A stretch of DNA of 64,000 nucleotides from Linnemannia hyalina. Lineage: Eukaryota > Mortierellomycota > Mortierellomycetes > Mortierellales > Mortierellaceae. The notes beneath the pieces were generated by a model. It was not told the DNA's origin, ran no database searches, and worked only from the letters and a program-made list of their open reading frames with translations. A program made the translations under genes and the position numbers. The stretch's first letter is position 1; every line of letters starts with the position of its first letter. The stretch lies in contig JAHRHY010000001.1 of NCBI GenBank assembly GCA_019671135.1, positions 1,984,001 through 2,048,000 on the forward strand, given 5' to 3'. Shown here one piece after another: positions 45,931-58,505 of this stretch.

Positions 45931-48305
45931 TCAAAAACTTCTACTGTTGTGGGATACATAATGAGGGATATCTACAGGGACCGAGGGTGAATGTGCTAAT
46001 GGCACAGTTGCCTCGCCTCCTACTCCTACTGCCGTCCCCGATACTGCTGTTCCTGGTGGGAACGAGTGTCTATGTGATCCTCCCAACGTGGGCTGTTCAT
46101 CCGCGTCAAAGTGCACCGTTTCGTCTTGGACAGTGGCAAAGGGTTGGATAGAGGGCGCGAAGGACATTTTCGTGAGGACAAAGTCGAGTGTTGGATCGAC
46201 TTTGTTGTTGCTGTCCAGAGTCCAGCGCTGCAGCCACCGGGGGATGCTGTTGTACATCACCACGCGTCCATCTTCCTCCACCTGTGCCTACGGTATTAAT
46301 TGGCAAGAGTAGAGGGTTGGTGAGCACGCAATCGACAACAAAGACTCAAGTTTTTCAACTGCGATCCTCAATTCTGTGTTTACCTGATCATGAAAGAGTC
46401 GCGAGAACTGACTGCTGCCCTCGATCGCGATCCGTGCTGCTGGGTACCGACGCTCAAAGTAGGTTTGGAACAGGTCGCCCAGCTCGTCCATCGTCGGCTG
46501 TGAAGAGAGGTCGTGGATCAGGTTGACCAGACATGCGCCATCAAACATTGCATTCGCCACACCTGTCGAGTTGGAAGTGTGTGTGAGAGAAAGTGTGAGA
46601 TATATTAGTTGGCATAAAAAATGTATCGTTCAATTCGCCAGTTGAGTGTGCTTGGTTTTCTGAACTTGCCTTGACTGGATGTGAGTTAACCGAAAGGGAC
46701 GCAAAAGTCATAAAGATATAAGAAAAGAGGTTGGATGTTAGACCCTGAAGTCGCGCAGTTGGATGCATAGGTGCTTTGATCAGAAACGAACTCTTACCCT
46801 CCAAATGGTACACTCTGAAACATCGACCGCATGTCAAAAGTTAATCAAAAGAGAAAAAGATGTTAGTTTGCGGATAAGTCGTCCGAGATGTATCCACACA
46901 ATGTACCCTTGACATCCTATGAGTCTATGCAAATGAAAGTACCTTATGGCATGCTACAGAAGGAAGCGAAAAAGTAACAACAACGTAGTTAGCCTCATGG
47001 TTCTCACAAGTGTCAGCAAAACGCCATTTCCATTCCACATAACAGAAAGAAAAGGTCTTACCATCGCCAATGAGAACAGTGCGCCCGCCATACCACGTCC
47101 GGAACCCCTTCTCCTCAAACATGACCTTGGAGATCATATGTCGGGGCGTCTTATCGATCAAGTCGCCATAGGTTCCAAACCCGAACGGATTCCGCTTTGA
47201 GCGCATCTGTGAACAAATCTCTTCAATCGACTCTGTTTCGGCTTCAGACCAGTCCGCGTTCCGGTTGCTGTCATTCGCAAATGCATACGAATCCGTTGCT
47301 TCCTCCTGGCTCTCGCTCCAAAATGATGATCCGTCCGAGGCGTTGCTCCGCCCGCCGATAGACCAGCCCAATCTGTTGTTTGTTAATGGTACCATCCACA
47401 TCTATTTTTCATTATCGCAGTTGAACAGAAAATAAGAAGGTTTAGGACCATTGCAAGTTTTCATTCTAATGCAACAACGACTTGAAGTCCCTTGCGGAGC
47501 GTCAAATTACCGTATAGGGTCGGTCATGTCCTCCAAGGACAATCCTGAACTGACAGACATCCTCCTTGAGCATAGGGTAATCCGCCGGACTAAGCGGCTC
47601 TGTAACCCCGACTACAACAACCTGATCCAGTTTGACGGGGGTAATATCCTGTCGAGGCAAGTTTCCGTGCGCCCAAAGATCCTTGTAAAGCGCCTGTCGA
47701 ACGGCACTGTAAGCACCATCGGCACCGATGAGGATATCGGCATGGTAGATGGTCGAATCTGCGCAGTGACAGGAGACACCTATGTCATCCTGACTTGTGG
47801 CGACGATCCTCTTTCCTAAAATGATTTTGCTGCTGGGGACATGGCTCATCAAAATAGAGTGCAGCTCTGGTCTTGCCATAACAATCCCGTAATATGAGTA
47901 CCTACGCACATGTGAAAAAGATGTGACTGGGTCAGCTAGTTTTCTTTCCCCGTTTCGCTAAGGTACAGACCATCCATGGCAACAAGAAAAACACTAAAGA
48001 AAAACGTACTCGCTATCACCATAGGCATAGTCGACGGTTCCCAGCTCCGAGCCGTCGGCTCGTTTGATACAGAAATGGCTCATGGGTTTACTGATGCGTT
48101 CTATCTCAGGCCAGATGCCCAGTTGCTTGAGGAGCGGGATCACGGCGGTCTGCAGCGAGACCGCACTGCCCATGGCGCTCATCATGACGGATCGTTCAAG
48201 GATCAGGTAGTCGACTTTCTTGTCCTCTGGCAGTCGTTCCAGCATGATAGCGATGGCCAGACCGCTAATTCCTGCGCCTGCGATCAGGATTTTTGTGCGC
48301 CCCAT
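45931..48305 (-). CDS. FAD-dependent monooxygenase (PHBH/UbiH-like), splice conflict near the C-terminus
   Basis: Minus-strand exons: 48010-48305, 47511-47901, 47062-47401, 46943-46953, 46798-46814 (17 nt), 46384-46562, 45931-46287; about 525 aa. The N-terminal FAD motif is LIAGAGISGLAIAIMLE, the DG motif ILIGADGAYSAVRQ and the GD motif VLIGDACHK. It is the shorter paralogue of the gene at 58506-62107 and shares intron positions. The 11-nt exon (ACHK) and the 17-nt exon (SVPFGG) are needed to build the conserved region. With canonical splice sites the 17-nt exon leaves the frame off by one relative to VANAMFDGACLV. This may be non-canonical splicing, a recent frameshift or a sequence error. 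The substrate is unknown. Such enzymes hydroxylate aromatic or polyketide-like compounds. Confidence 0.75.
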
Positions 48306-49227
48306 GGTTTTGTTGTGTTTAGGGTTTGTAGGAAATGAAGGGGTGTTGCTTCTTCTGTGTGCTATGGTTGAGTTGGGGGTGGAGGAGAGGAAGTGTGGGA
48401 ATATAGGGGGAAGAAGTGCTGACAGTGTTGCTGAGGGTGTGTGTGTGTGGTGGAGGAATTGTTGGTGGAAGGAAGAAGGAAAAAAAAAAGAAAAGGTGGG
48501 AAGAATGGAGAAAAAGGGGAAAGTGGGAAAAAAAATTTAATCTGCCTATTTGACACGAAATATCATGCTGCAGCTGTGAGCCATCCCCAGCAGACAGCAC
48601 TTTGTTGTTATTGTTTTGTTGTGTCTCTGAAGGCAATTGAGGGGGGGGAATGGTGTGAAGCACGGTCGGCATCTCCTCTCTCTCTCTCTCAAGAGTGATG
48701 TATGTCGGGATGATTCACGGAAGCTAACTTGGCTCGGGAAACGTGGGAGCGCCCTTCCGACACACGGAGTACCAAAAATGAGGGACATGCATGACGATGA
48801 TACACAAACATACGCTTTTCTGTTCAGTAACAAAAAGCACATACATCTGCGCTGTGACCCAAACGACCCCCAGTTCCATCATTCCATCTTTCTATTCTAC
48901 TTTCTGGCTCTTCCCCCCCCCCCACTGCGCGCCACAGGAATGCGCCCTGCAAGGTCTCAATGGTGAGTAGGGAAGCGCATCAGGTCATTTCCTGTTTTCT
49001 GTCAGGTCGGAGACCAATTGAATGATGATCATTAGCATTGTTTTTTATTATGGTTTTCAAGGAAGGGGAAAAGAGATAACAGTGTGTTTGCAAGGGAGCC
49101 AGCCCACGAGCGCTACGTGAAGGTTCGTTTTTTGCATTTTTTTTTTCTTCTTGTGCTCTCACTCTCGCACCCCCTACGGGTAATAGGTTGTATGTTTCAC
49201 CCAAAAAACGCCCATCTCATCTGTTCT
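48306..49227. other. Promoter of the FAD monooxygenase and 3' flank of the LPMO-like gene
   Basis: 922 bp. 48400-48540 is purine-rich on the plus strand (pyrimidine-rich leader of the minus gene). No gene seen. Confidence 0.6.
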
Positions 49228-50284
49228 TTAGTAAATAGGAGCTGTCTGGCGCTTGAGCTTCTGGGCAGGGACGGTAACAGTGATGGGCTTTCTGGCATCA
49301 AAATATTGCTTGCCCCAGTTACCGCCTGAAACAGCAGCCTCGGGAATGAAGGGGCTTCCTGGACCATAGTTGGCAAAGAGGGGGGCGACTCCAGAGAGGG
49401 AGCCACCGCTGGAGCCCTGGATGACGACGTCGGCACAGCTCGAGTAGAGCTCACGGTTACCCTCGTTGTTGTTCCAGATCCAGTTGAGGATGGCGGCACC
49501 CGAGGGGGCATTGGCGGGGATGGCCACATTGACGGTGTAGGTACTGCTGGCAGGGGCATTGGCCATGCAGTCGCGGAACTGGTCTTGGATGACCTGTTGG
49601 ACCATAGGAGAGGTAGTAGAAAGAGGGAGAGGGAAATGATGAGGCGAGATAGCCGTTAGATAACTTTATCGCTGATAGACATGGCTGTGATGTGTTCGTG
49701 TCTGTTCAGTTGTGCTGCACACTTACCACCCAGGTTTTGCCGTTGTCGTACGACAGGGCCCATTGGCAGCTGCATTTCATCAAAAGAAGGTGAACGCGTT
49801 AATAATGATGATTAGGTTAGCAATTGGACGACGAAAGAAAAATGATCATGTGGGAATGTGGAGCACAGCAATAAGGAAAACTTACGATCCACCGCGGTGG
49901 TTGACATCAACATCCATCTTGGTGGCAACGGTCTGGCCGGCCTTGAAGGTGGGGCGGATACCAGCGAACGAGCTGGAGTGCTTGCAAATGGGGTCGCTAA
50001 TCGAGTTCTAGAGCCGCTCAATTCAGAACTAGGAGTCAATCGACTGTATCAAAAGCAGTCGATGTTAAACTAGCATCAAATTGATATCGTGCATAACGAC
50101 TTACAGATGTTCCAAGAGGCGACTGGACATCATAGTCAACCAAGTCCCACTCGTTATCCTTGGGCTGGGGGCACTCGGAGTAAGGGCCGCGACGAGGGCA
50201 TGGGTAACGGAAGGAGATGTGGGCCTCCGAGAGAAGAGCCAAGGACGAGAGAGCAAAGACAACGACGGAAATGAAAGACTTCAT
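49228..50284 (-). CDS. Secreted AA11-like lytic polysaccharide monooxygenase
   Basis: Four exons on the minus strand: 50105-50284, 49886-50007, 49727-49769, 49228-49593; 236 aa with consistent phases. The signal peptide (residues 1-21) ends ...LLSEA, so the mature protein starts with His22 (HISFRYPCP), as required for the LPMO copper brace. A second His sits in VNHRGGSCQWALSYD (His97). The axial Tyr lies in GNRELYSSCA (Tyr165), matching the VHGGGSCQ and GNREMYMNCA blocks of chitin-active AA11. No carbohydrate-binding domain is visible. The likely substrate is chitin, either for wall remodelling or nutrient use. Assignment to AA11 rather than a related LPMO-like family is inference. Confidence 0.75.
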
Positions 50285-50375
50285 TGTTGTTGTTGTGTTG
50301 AGGAGGATAAGTAATGAAGGAAGATGTTGTTGTTGTCGATGTTTAGTTCGTATTGAAGGCGCGAGGAAAGTCCCT

Positions 50376-50384
50376 CTTTATATA
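50376..50384 (-). promoter_or_regulatory. TATA box of the LPMO-like gene
   Basis: TATATAAAG on the coding strand, about 95 bp upstream of the ATG at 50284. Confidence 0.6.
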
Positions 50385-52080
50385 CGTTTTTGCTGGAGAT
50401 ACTCCTGGGATAAGAAAAGTCTGCCTTGATTTTGTTCCCTTGAATGAGTGTAATGTTTGGACATGGCTGTGAGAGGCGAATGGGCGCTGAAAGGGCGAGT
50501 AAACAAAACAGGGATGTTTGGATAGAGTGGATGGCCCAATATGCTCCTCCAAGCCTCGGGTCATAGCACGGAAAAGAAATGTATGAAGTATTGAGTGAAT
50601 GGAATGAAATGCGCGGATACAATCACTGCGATATTCAATCACCCTCAGGCACAAACTCGCTCCCTGACCGTTCGTTTTGTCCCTGAAAAAAAGTATGGCT
50701 AACTCCCTAGCCGAGTAAACACAGGCTGCTACAACACTATGTATCAATTAAGCAGCTAATATCGCGAATAAAACTCCATGGACATCGCGAGCCCAACATC
50801 GATGAGGGTATGGTTTCGGGATGAGAATAAAGGGGAAGTAGCGTAGGCTAGTGTTTTATCAAAGGGGTGTGTGCTCACATCAAATCCTCATCTCACTCCT
50901 CATCTCACTCCTCATCTCACTTTTTTCACATCCGGCCAAAGTACCAACCCTCGGTGTTTCTATACCTTCTCCTCTTACCATCCCTCCTCCACACAAAGGT
51001 GCGCTAGTTGTGATAAAGCCCTATTGGTCATCTCTCATTCTGTGGCCGTGGGATACACAAATAAAAGGGAGAGTGCATGATGCCAGTCCATGGTTTGTGA
51101 ACGCGCCTTAATTTTCTCTTGCAAAAGTTTGATCGTTATCGTGTGCTCTTTTGGGTGAAGGGTGAAGTCGAAGGATATCTTGCTGTCCGTGTGTATCACC
51201 TTGGCCCTTGACCCACGGAGTGTTTGTTGTCACTGGCAGGGACTATTTCACTCGGGCCCATTGTGCTGTAAACGAACCAAAGGGGGCTCTCAGACAACAG
51301 GGCCATCATCGTCAACAAGCGAAAGGGTTTCCCATCGATTTCGAAAGGTCGAACACGCAAGATAATCTGGAGAGAATCAGCACAAGTTGATTTTTAGTTT
51401 GTTGGTATGGGAAAGTGTCCCTCGCGAATACATTTCTTCTATGTTCTTTCAATAAGTTGGGCGAGAAAAAGAAATGGGTAGAGGAATAATTAAAGTTGCA
51501 CATTTTACTGATCAAGGAGGATCGAAAGAAAACGAGTAGAAAACACTCCCAACATTCTTCGGCAAATTTGTAACCTGCTCCTCTCTCTCTCTTTCCTTAC
51601 TCACTCCTGCTTCTTGTGTTCACTTCCTTCTGCAGGTCAGCCCTCACACTCTCGTTATCCGATACAGAAAGATGTGAGAGTTATATCTTTATCGATCTGG
51701 ATATTAATCCTAAGAGGCACTCACCTGCAGGCGAGTGTGAGTTGTCACGGGTAAGAAGAAAGAGGGATCAATGCAGGGATGCATGGTTATCCAAACGAAA
51801 TCCGTGGATCTGGATTAGATATGGGAGAGGTCGTCGACCCTGATGTTTACCCGCCAACAGACATACACCTGGCCATATCCTTCTTCTCAAGGACATTTTT
51901 TGTTTGTCGAGCGCTATCATTAACATGCCTTTTTCAATCTCTAGACCAACGCCGGTATGTGCTTTATTGTTTGTCAACTGTTTGCGCTTTTCCTTGGCCA
52001 GAAAAAAAAGGTGGAAAAAAAAACAATACGTTATCAAAAAGATCGCGAGAGAAAACGAGAAGGAAAAAAAATGACGATGT
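50385..52080. other. 1.7-kb intergenic region
   Basis: Distal promoter of the LPMO-like gene and 3' flank of the CSA-like gene. A short tandem repeat CTCATCTCACTC lies at about 50887-50921. No gene seen. Confidence 0.6.
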
Positions 52081-53987
52081 TCAATCGCTATCAGACCAAG
52101 TATCTAGGTCGGCCATGGCTTGTAATGCATTATCCCGATTCACATTCTTTGGCCCCCAGACGAGGATATCGTGGTCATTTCCGGCACTGTAAATCTCCTA
52201 TTACATTCATACGAAGCGCATAATACATTTAGTGCGGACATACTCAGTCAGACATAATATAATTGCTCCTGCATAACGTACGATTGAACCATGATAGCCA
52301 ATTAATTTCTCCACTTATTTCTCCTCATCCGCGATTCCCATTTTTTTTTTACCTGTGTCCTTGGCCTCCATGCGAGAGCAGTTATCCTCCCAAAGGAACC
52401 CGTCAGGCGCTTCACAAGCGAGCCATCCATCAGGTCATACATCAAGATCGACCGATCATTGGACGGATAGAAGACATACGTCGGGGACCCTGCGGACATG
52501 GGCGAGATCACGGGCACCAGGTTATACACGAATTGGTTCCGGATCATTGTCCCATAGTTGGTCAGAGTGTTCTGGCCCGTGTAAAGATTCCAGAGTCGCA
52601 TCTTATCGTCGTGTCCTGTGCTGACCAGGTGCAATCCATCGGGCGTAAACGCAAGTCCATTGACCGTCCTTGTGTGGGCCACATTGGCCTCTGAAAGCGG
52701 AGGCGAGTTGGTGTTGTGCATGTCGAGTGAACAGAGGCAGGACGACGACTTGCGAATGTCCCATAGGCGTACTGTCGTGTCCGTGCTAATGAAAATCGGC
52801 ATGTTTTTGTTTATGACAAATAAGGAGTGGATCAGCTCATGCAGCTAGTTTCCATTACAAAATGAGATAAGGATCTCATAGATTGAGCGGATAGCAGGAT
52901 ATTTGATTTACCTTCCTGACGCCAATAGATATTCGTGTCGAGGCGACCATTCTACACTGAGCACAGTTCCTCGATGTCCTGATAGTGAATGGGTGAATGC
53001 TCCTGTTTTCAGATCACACAGTCGTATCCTAGGGTCAGACGATGCAGCTTTTCATTACAGAAACAGCAAATTTGTTAGTCGACAGTGAGCAGGGGATTGG
53101 CCAGTCGTCCGAAAAAGGGTTAATAGGCTGGGGTTGGGGTCAATTCCATGTCCACAAACAAACAGTAAAAAACATACTCGCTATGAGTCCATGCGTTGCC
53201 TTTGAGGATATTGCGTGGCTATATACCTTGTTCTCTAGGTCAAACGTGCAAGCGACCTAGCAATACCAAACAAGGAACGCGTTGTTATGAAAGGTCGCGG
53301 ATCGACTCGACGGTACTTCCAATGGGCTGCTAAAACAACGATGTAATTACCTCCATGGCGTTGGTATCCCAGACTTTGATGGTGCTGTCAAAGGACGATG
53401 ATGTGAACATGCCGTTGTCGAACGGGTACCAGTTGACACGCGAGATGCCTCCTTTGTGTCCTGAGATTGTCCTAGTATTTGCACACGTAATATATTATTG
53501 GTGGCGTTAGTAGGCGAAACGAGGATATTTTGCTAAACTCGACCAGTTGTGATGCATGTCCTCGTCAATGTTTCTACCTACTTTTCTGCGCTCGCCATGC
53601 ACTTGATAACTCGTCGCTCGTCTCTTTGAGACTCTTCTAGGTCATAGATGTAAATGTTGCCATCTCCGCCTCCTGATAATAGACTGTTTCGCCTCAAATC
53701 AGTAACAGCTATGCCTATCAACCATGGCATGTATGGCAAATAAGACACGCTGACATAAAAGCGAAAGAAACGTACTATCTGCCTTCTGCTTCTTCGATGT
53801 CGATTGTATTGACTGCACTGACGTGTTCCCGTTGGATGGTCGTCGAGGGGTCCAGTGTGAGGTCAAGAAGGCGCCTAGAAAGGAAGTGATTCTGTAGGGC
53901 GGAGGGACGGACTAACCCTAGTTCGACCTGATAGAGCAGACGTGTGTACTTGTTGTGTGCTATGCGCCGTGTTCTCCCCGAGTTCAT
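52081..53987 (-). CDS. CSA/ERCC8-like WD40 repeat protein (transcription-coupled repair)
   Basis: Minus-strand exons: 53776-53987, 53582-53683, 53351-53471, 53178-53256, 52912-53047, 52353-52785, and a last exon 52081-52186. The first six join in phase (361 codons). Diagnostic segments: [96 protein letters not shown] and [17 protein letters not shown], matching ERCC8 closely. CSA is the substrate receptor of the CRL4 ubiquitin ligase at stalled RNA polymerase II. The last exon ([13 protein letters not shown]) fits the final WD repeat but needs a phase-2 donor that I could not find, so a small exon between 52353 and 52186 is probably missing. Total length would be close to human CSA (396 aa). 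Confidence 0.85.
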
Positions 53988-54245
53988 TATCGTTGTTCGA
54001 GTGTTGCCTCGTTGCTGAAGTAGTAGTCAAGACTGATGTCGCAGGGATAGAATGTTTGAATGAGGAAAAGAGAGCAACGGTGTCTCTTCTCACACTCATT
54101 CTTTTTATACGAAGGTTTTAGTGGCAAAAATAACACTCCCCCGTCACAAATGGCACCATTTCTACTGTCTGCACTTTTGAACCCGCTTGCAGGTTTCCCT
54201 TCGCTCCTGTTTCTTCAACTCCACTCACATTCCCATACTTTTATA
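53988..54245. promoter_or_regulatory. Divergent promoter, CSA-like / cystathionine beta-synthase
   Basis: Only 258 bp separate the two start codons, so the region must serve both genes. No motif was identified with certainty. Confidence 0.6.
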
Positions 54246-56459
54246 ATGGCATCCACCAAACTCACACCTCCCGCCATTGCTGACTCTGTCTTAGGCATGT
54301 CTATTCTCTGTTGTTTGTAGGAGACACTTATCAGTCATTCAAACATTGCCGGTTCAGGAACTCACACGATATACCTTTTCTTTACTTCTCCATCGTGTTC
54401 TTGCATCATGTAGCCACCATCGGCAACACCCCCATCGTCCGACTCTCGGCTGCGAGTAACAAGGCTCAAGGTACACCAGGACACTCAACACAGAACATGA
54501 TTCTATTCGAATAAGTGAATGTATTCAGCACCTGACACCCCAACCCCTCCTCCTTTATGCTGCATAGTCGAGCTGCTCGCAAAGACAGAGTTCTCGAACC
54601 CCAGCGGATCGATCAAGGACCGTGTGGCACAAAGGATTCTCGCAGGACTGGAAGCCGCTAAGAAGATCAAGAGTACCACAACTCTGGTGGTGCCCAGCAG
54701 TGGCAACTTGGCAATCTCATTGGCACTGTTGTCACCACGCCACGGACAGTACAAGGTCATTGGATTGGTCCCTGAGAGGACGAGTGAGGACAGGATTCAG
54801 CTCCTCAAGTCGTTGGGTGTCGAGATTGTGCGCACCCCGATTGAGGCCCATGCTGACGCTGCAGAGTCCCAGTTCTCGATTGCCAAGAAGATTGCTACCG
54901 ACCTTGCTGATGCCATTCTTATCGACGAGGTATGTTGATGATGTCGGTGCTTGTGTGTGTGGGGTGGAAGAAGTAGGAGAATGAATGTGACTCAGATTGA
55001 TTTGTCCTGACTGACGGACATACTGGCTAACTGTGGGACTTTTTTTTTTTTTGCTACTTTCTCAATGTGAACTAGTTTGCCGATGCTGCTAACGTCGAGG
55101 TTCACGCACAGGAAACTGCCGAAGAGATTCTCTTTCAGGTAACAAATACCTTCTCGCATGAAAATAATATCATACATAGGTCGTTATAACCATCCGCTAT
55201 CTCGCTTTTCTCTCGGTATTAATCACACCATTTTCCCACACCTTTCCGCCATCACTATACAAAGTGCGAAGGACGTCTGGATGTGTTGGTGGTTGGCGTC
55301 GAGACTGGAGGAACGATTACAGGATTGGCCAAGACGTTGAAGTCCAAGATCCCAGGACTGAAAGTTGTTGGTGTCGAGCCAGAGCACTCGTCGATCCAGG
55401 ATGGCGTCAACAGGAGCAGCGCTTGGAAGGTTGAGGATATCGGAGGCAACTTTACGCCCTCGATCTTGAACAAGACCCTTGTCGATGCCTGGATCAAGGT
55501 CTCTGATCAGGAGTCGTATTCTACTGCGCGTCAAATCATTCGGGAGGAGGGCTTGTATTGTGGTATGCTTCATTTTTTTTCGATGCGTGTGTTGTTTCTT
55601 AACCGTATGGCGTTCGCCAGTAGGAGCATGTACTGATGATTTGTTGTTGTTCAATTGAATGATGATAGGCCCTTCTTCGGGAAGCGTTGTTGCTGCTGCG
55701 CTGCGCTACTCAGAGTCACTCTCCAAGGAGACAAAGCCCCGCATCCTGACAATCTTGAACGACACTGGGCGCAACTACTCCTCAACCTTACTTTCAGACG
55801 ACTGGCTGCTGGAACACGACCTCATGGACGAGGCAATGGCTCAATCTGTCGCCTACCACCGCCACGAGAAGTACAGAGCTGCCAGTGTGGAGGAGTTACA
55901 GTTGCCCGCCGCCGTCACCATTCCACCTACAGCCACTGTGGGATATGCTTTGGATCTGATGATGACCCGTGAGTTCTCGCAGTTGCCAGTTCTGAACCCT
56001 ACTAACCGCAAGTTGATGGGTTATATCTCATTGACAGCTTTGACGACGCATCTGGAGGAGGGCCAGGCGCAGGAGTCGGATTTGGTTTCAAAGTGGATGT
56101 ATTCTTTCTTGAAGAAGGACAAGTCTGGTGGACCCCGCCCAAAGTAAGCTTCACGTCGGCATTTTTGTATTTTTTTTTTCTCGTCTATTATCTGAGCTGT
56201 TACCAGAAACGAACGAAATCAAGTAAAACTAATTTCTGTCGTGCCTTTCTTTTTTTTTTTTTTTTTTTTACTTCTCTTTCTACTTAGATACGAGACAATT
56301 ACACCAATGACACCATTGTCGGATTTGTCAAAGTTCTTTGAGAAGCACTCGTTTGCGGTTGTGACGGATGATGAACGTAGATGGTGTCTAGGCGTTGCGA
56401 CAAAGTACGACCTCATGACTTTCCTGAACCGCCGCCAGACCGGTGGACGATCATTCTAA
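54246..56459 (+). CDS. CYS4: Cystathionine beta-synthase
   Basis: Seven exons: 54246-54294, 54414-54470, 54568-54929, 55076-55138, 55265-55562, 55669-56143, 56288-56459; 491 aa. It condenses serine and homocysteine to cystathionine using PLP. The PLP lysine is Lys52 in NPSGSIKDRV. The Asn/Ser pocket is PSSGNLAIS and the phosphate loop GVETGGTITGLA. GPSSGSVVAAAL ends the catalytic core. Two CBS domains follow (TVGYALDLMMTREFSQLPVL and ITPMTPLSDLSKFFEKHSFAVV). No N-terminal heme-binding extension is present, as in other fungi. Intron 1 uses a GC donor (TTAG/GCATGT), the only one I found here; with it the frame reads SVLATIGNTPIVRL, as the family demands. Confidence 0.95.
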
Positions 56460-56613
56460 AGCATTGTACCATCTTGACAGCCAAATATTCTTCGTTCTCT
56501 CTATACGTTATCACCGTATGCTCGCAAAATAAAATGTCATCAAACAAAAAGTCGGGTTTATCGTCTATAAGGGTTTATTAGACGCTGTACAATGCGGAAA
56601 GGAGTACCTTTCT

Positions 56614-58292
56614 TTAAGCATAGATGGGGATGTTGGCATATGCACCAGGATCGTTCAAACGCAAAGGAATGTTCATTCCATCAATAACCTCAACCTCCTT
56701 CTCAGACAACACGAACGAGAAGATATCAGCGTTCTGGGCAACGCGGACGGGGTCCGAGGACTTGGGGATAACAGCAACATTGTTCTGGACCAACCAACGC
56801 AAGATAACCTGGGCGACGGTTTTTTTGTGGTCGGCGGCGATTTTGGAGAGGCGCTCCTCCTTGAAGAGGGGGACGGCATTCTGGGCAGTGGGCGAGCCCA
56901 ATTCGACGTAGGAAGCTGGACCAAAGTTGGAGTAGCCGGTGATCTGGAGACCCTTGCTCTGAGCAAACCTATATTTCCCCGCAACAAAGAAATAAGGTAT
57001 TAGTAATGTGTTGTAGTCGAGAAAATGTACATGATAAATAATACTCGACTAGAAAATGGAGCTAGCATTGGTTCTCTTATTTTTCTCTTATCGTTTTGTC
57101 CCAAAAGTGCAAAAAGATTTCCGTTTTGGTTATCTTTCGGAGTGTCCCCCTCTTCTTTTTTGCTTTAACATTCCCACGATTTTTTTTTTTTTTTTTTTTT
57201 GCCCAAAGAAAAAAAGGGATACGAGCAAAAACGACGAAAACTTACTTGATCAACTGAGAGTTGTTAAGGTAAGGGTGGACCTCAATATGAAGAACAGCAG
57301 GCTTGATCTTGGCATACGACAAGACATCCATCAACAGGATCGCCGGGAAGTTGGAAACTCCAATATCACGGACCTTGCCGGAACGGACAAGATCCTCCAT
57401 GGCAGCCCAGGTCTCGTGGATAGGGACGGGGTCTTGCTCCATGTTGCCCCACTCGGGAGGGTAGAGCTCCTCAAAGGGGACGTACTTGAGCGAGATGGGG
57501 AAGTGGATCAGGTAGAGGTCGATGTAGTCGAGTCCAAGATCCTTCAAGGTGCGCGCGAACGCCAAGGGGACGTGTTCCTTGTGGTGGTAGGTGTTCCAGA
57601 GCTACATATATTACGAACGGGTATCGTTGTTTGGATGTATTAGAAAAAGGTAATATTGTGTGCATGACATGTATGCAGGACATTGCAGGATGGACAAAGG
57701 CGGCAAAGTTTGCAACGTCAGATACAGATGTGGACACAGGTGAAAATATGTACCTTGGAGGTGATGAAGAGCTCCTCGCGGGTGACGATGCCCTTCTCGA
57801 TGGCCATCTTGATACCCTGTCCGACCTGGACCTCGTTACCATAGTCGCAGGCGCAGTCCAAGAGTCTACAGCAGTGGTGATTGACAAGTGCTAATGATTA
57901 GCTTTCGTTCCCCTCCACAAAGTACAACAGAGGAGCTTGTTCCGCCAGTGCCATTCTGTTCAGAAGTACTGTAGAGTGAAAGTGAAAGTGAAAGTACCTG
58001 TATCCGGCTTCAATAGCCTAGGTGTTCCGTAATAAAAGGACAGGGTGAATCGTTAGTGACAACGAATAAAAAGAACACGCGAGCAAGGGTCATCTTATTT
58101 GAATACAGGGAGGGATGACTGGTAGGATACGCCGCTGCCTCTCTTGCTCTCTATTCCGTTGGTTTGATAGTCGAGTATATTTACCTTGAGGACGACATTG
58201 GCGGTGGTGTCCTTGGAGACCTTCCAGGTGCCGAATCCCAAGAGGGGCATCTTGTGGCCGCTAGGCTGGAGAGTAAGAGATTGAGTGGCCAT
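56614..58292 (-). CDS. Aldo-keto reductase, D-xylose reductase type
   Basis: Five exons on the minus strand: 58185-58292, 57998-58017 (20 nt), 57754-57865, 57246-57601, 56614-56968; 316 aa with consistent phases. NAD(P)H-dependent reduction of aldoses or other carbonyls in the cytosol. The catalytic tetrad is complete: Asp46 and Tyr51 ([11 protein letters not shown]), Lys80 (FITSK) and His113 (LYLIHFP). The xylose-reductase-like block (LWNTYHH, PWGN-like region, [15 protein letters not shown]) and the cofactor loop IPKSSDPVR are present. In characterised xylose reductases the loop reads IPKSN, so cofactor choice may differ. The C-terminus ([15 protein letters not shown]) is short. Confidence 0.9.
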
Positions 58293-58505
58293 TTTTTGTG
58301 ATGAGGAATGTGTCTGTGGAATGGGTGGAATGGAATGAGAAGCGCAAAGAAAAAAGAGGAGAAAAGAAAATTTTCACAGCGGACACTTTTTCTCCACTTA
58401 AATACCCCAAACTCTGTCGCGGTACTTGCAATCGAACTATGCCGCCAATGCGCCAACACATTTTTTTTTCTTGGTTTGGTTGTTTGCAGGAAAGTATTAA
58501 GGTTT

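Noticed and set aside
53878..53922. Possible 42-nt intron in the first exon of the CSA-like gene
   Set aside because: Reading through gives the conserved family N-terminus (LGLVRPSAL), so no intron is needed.
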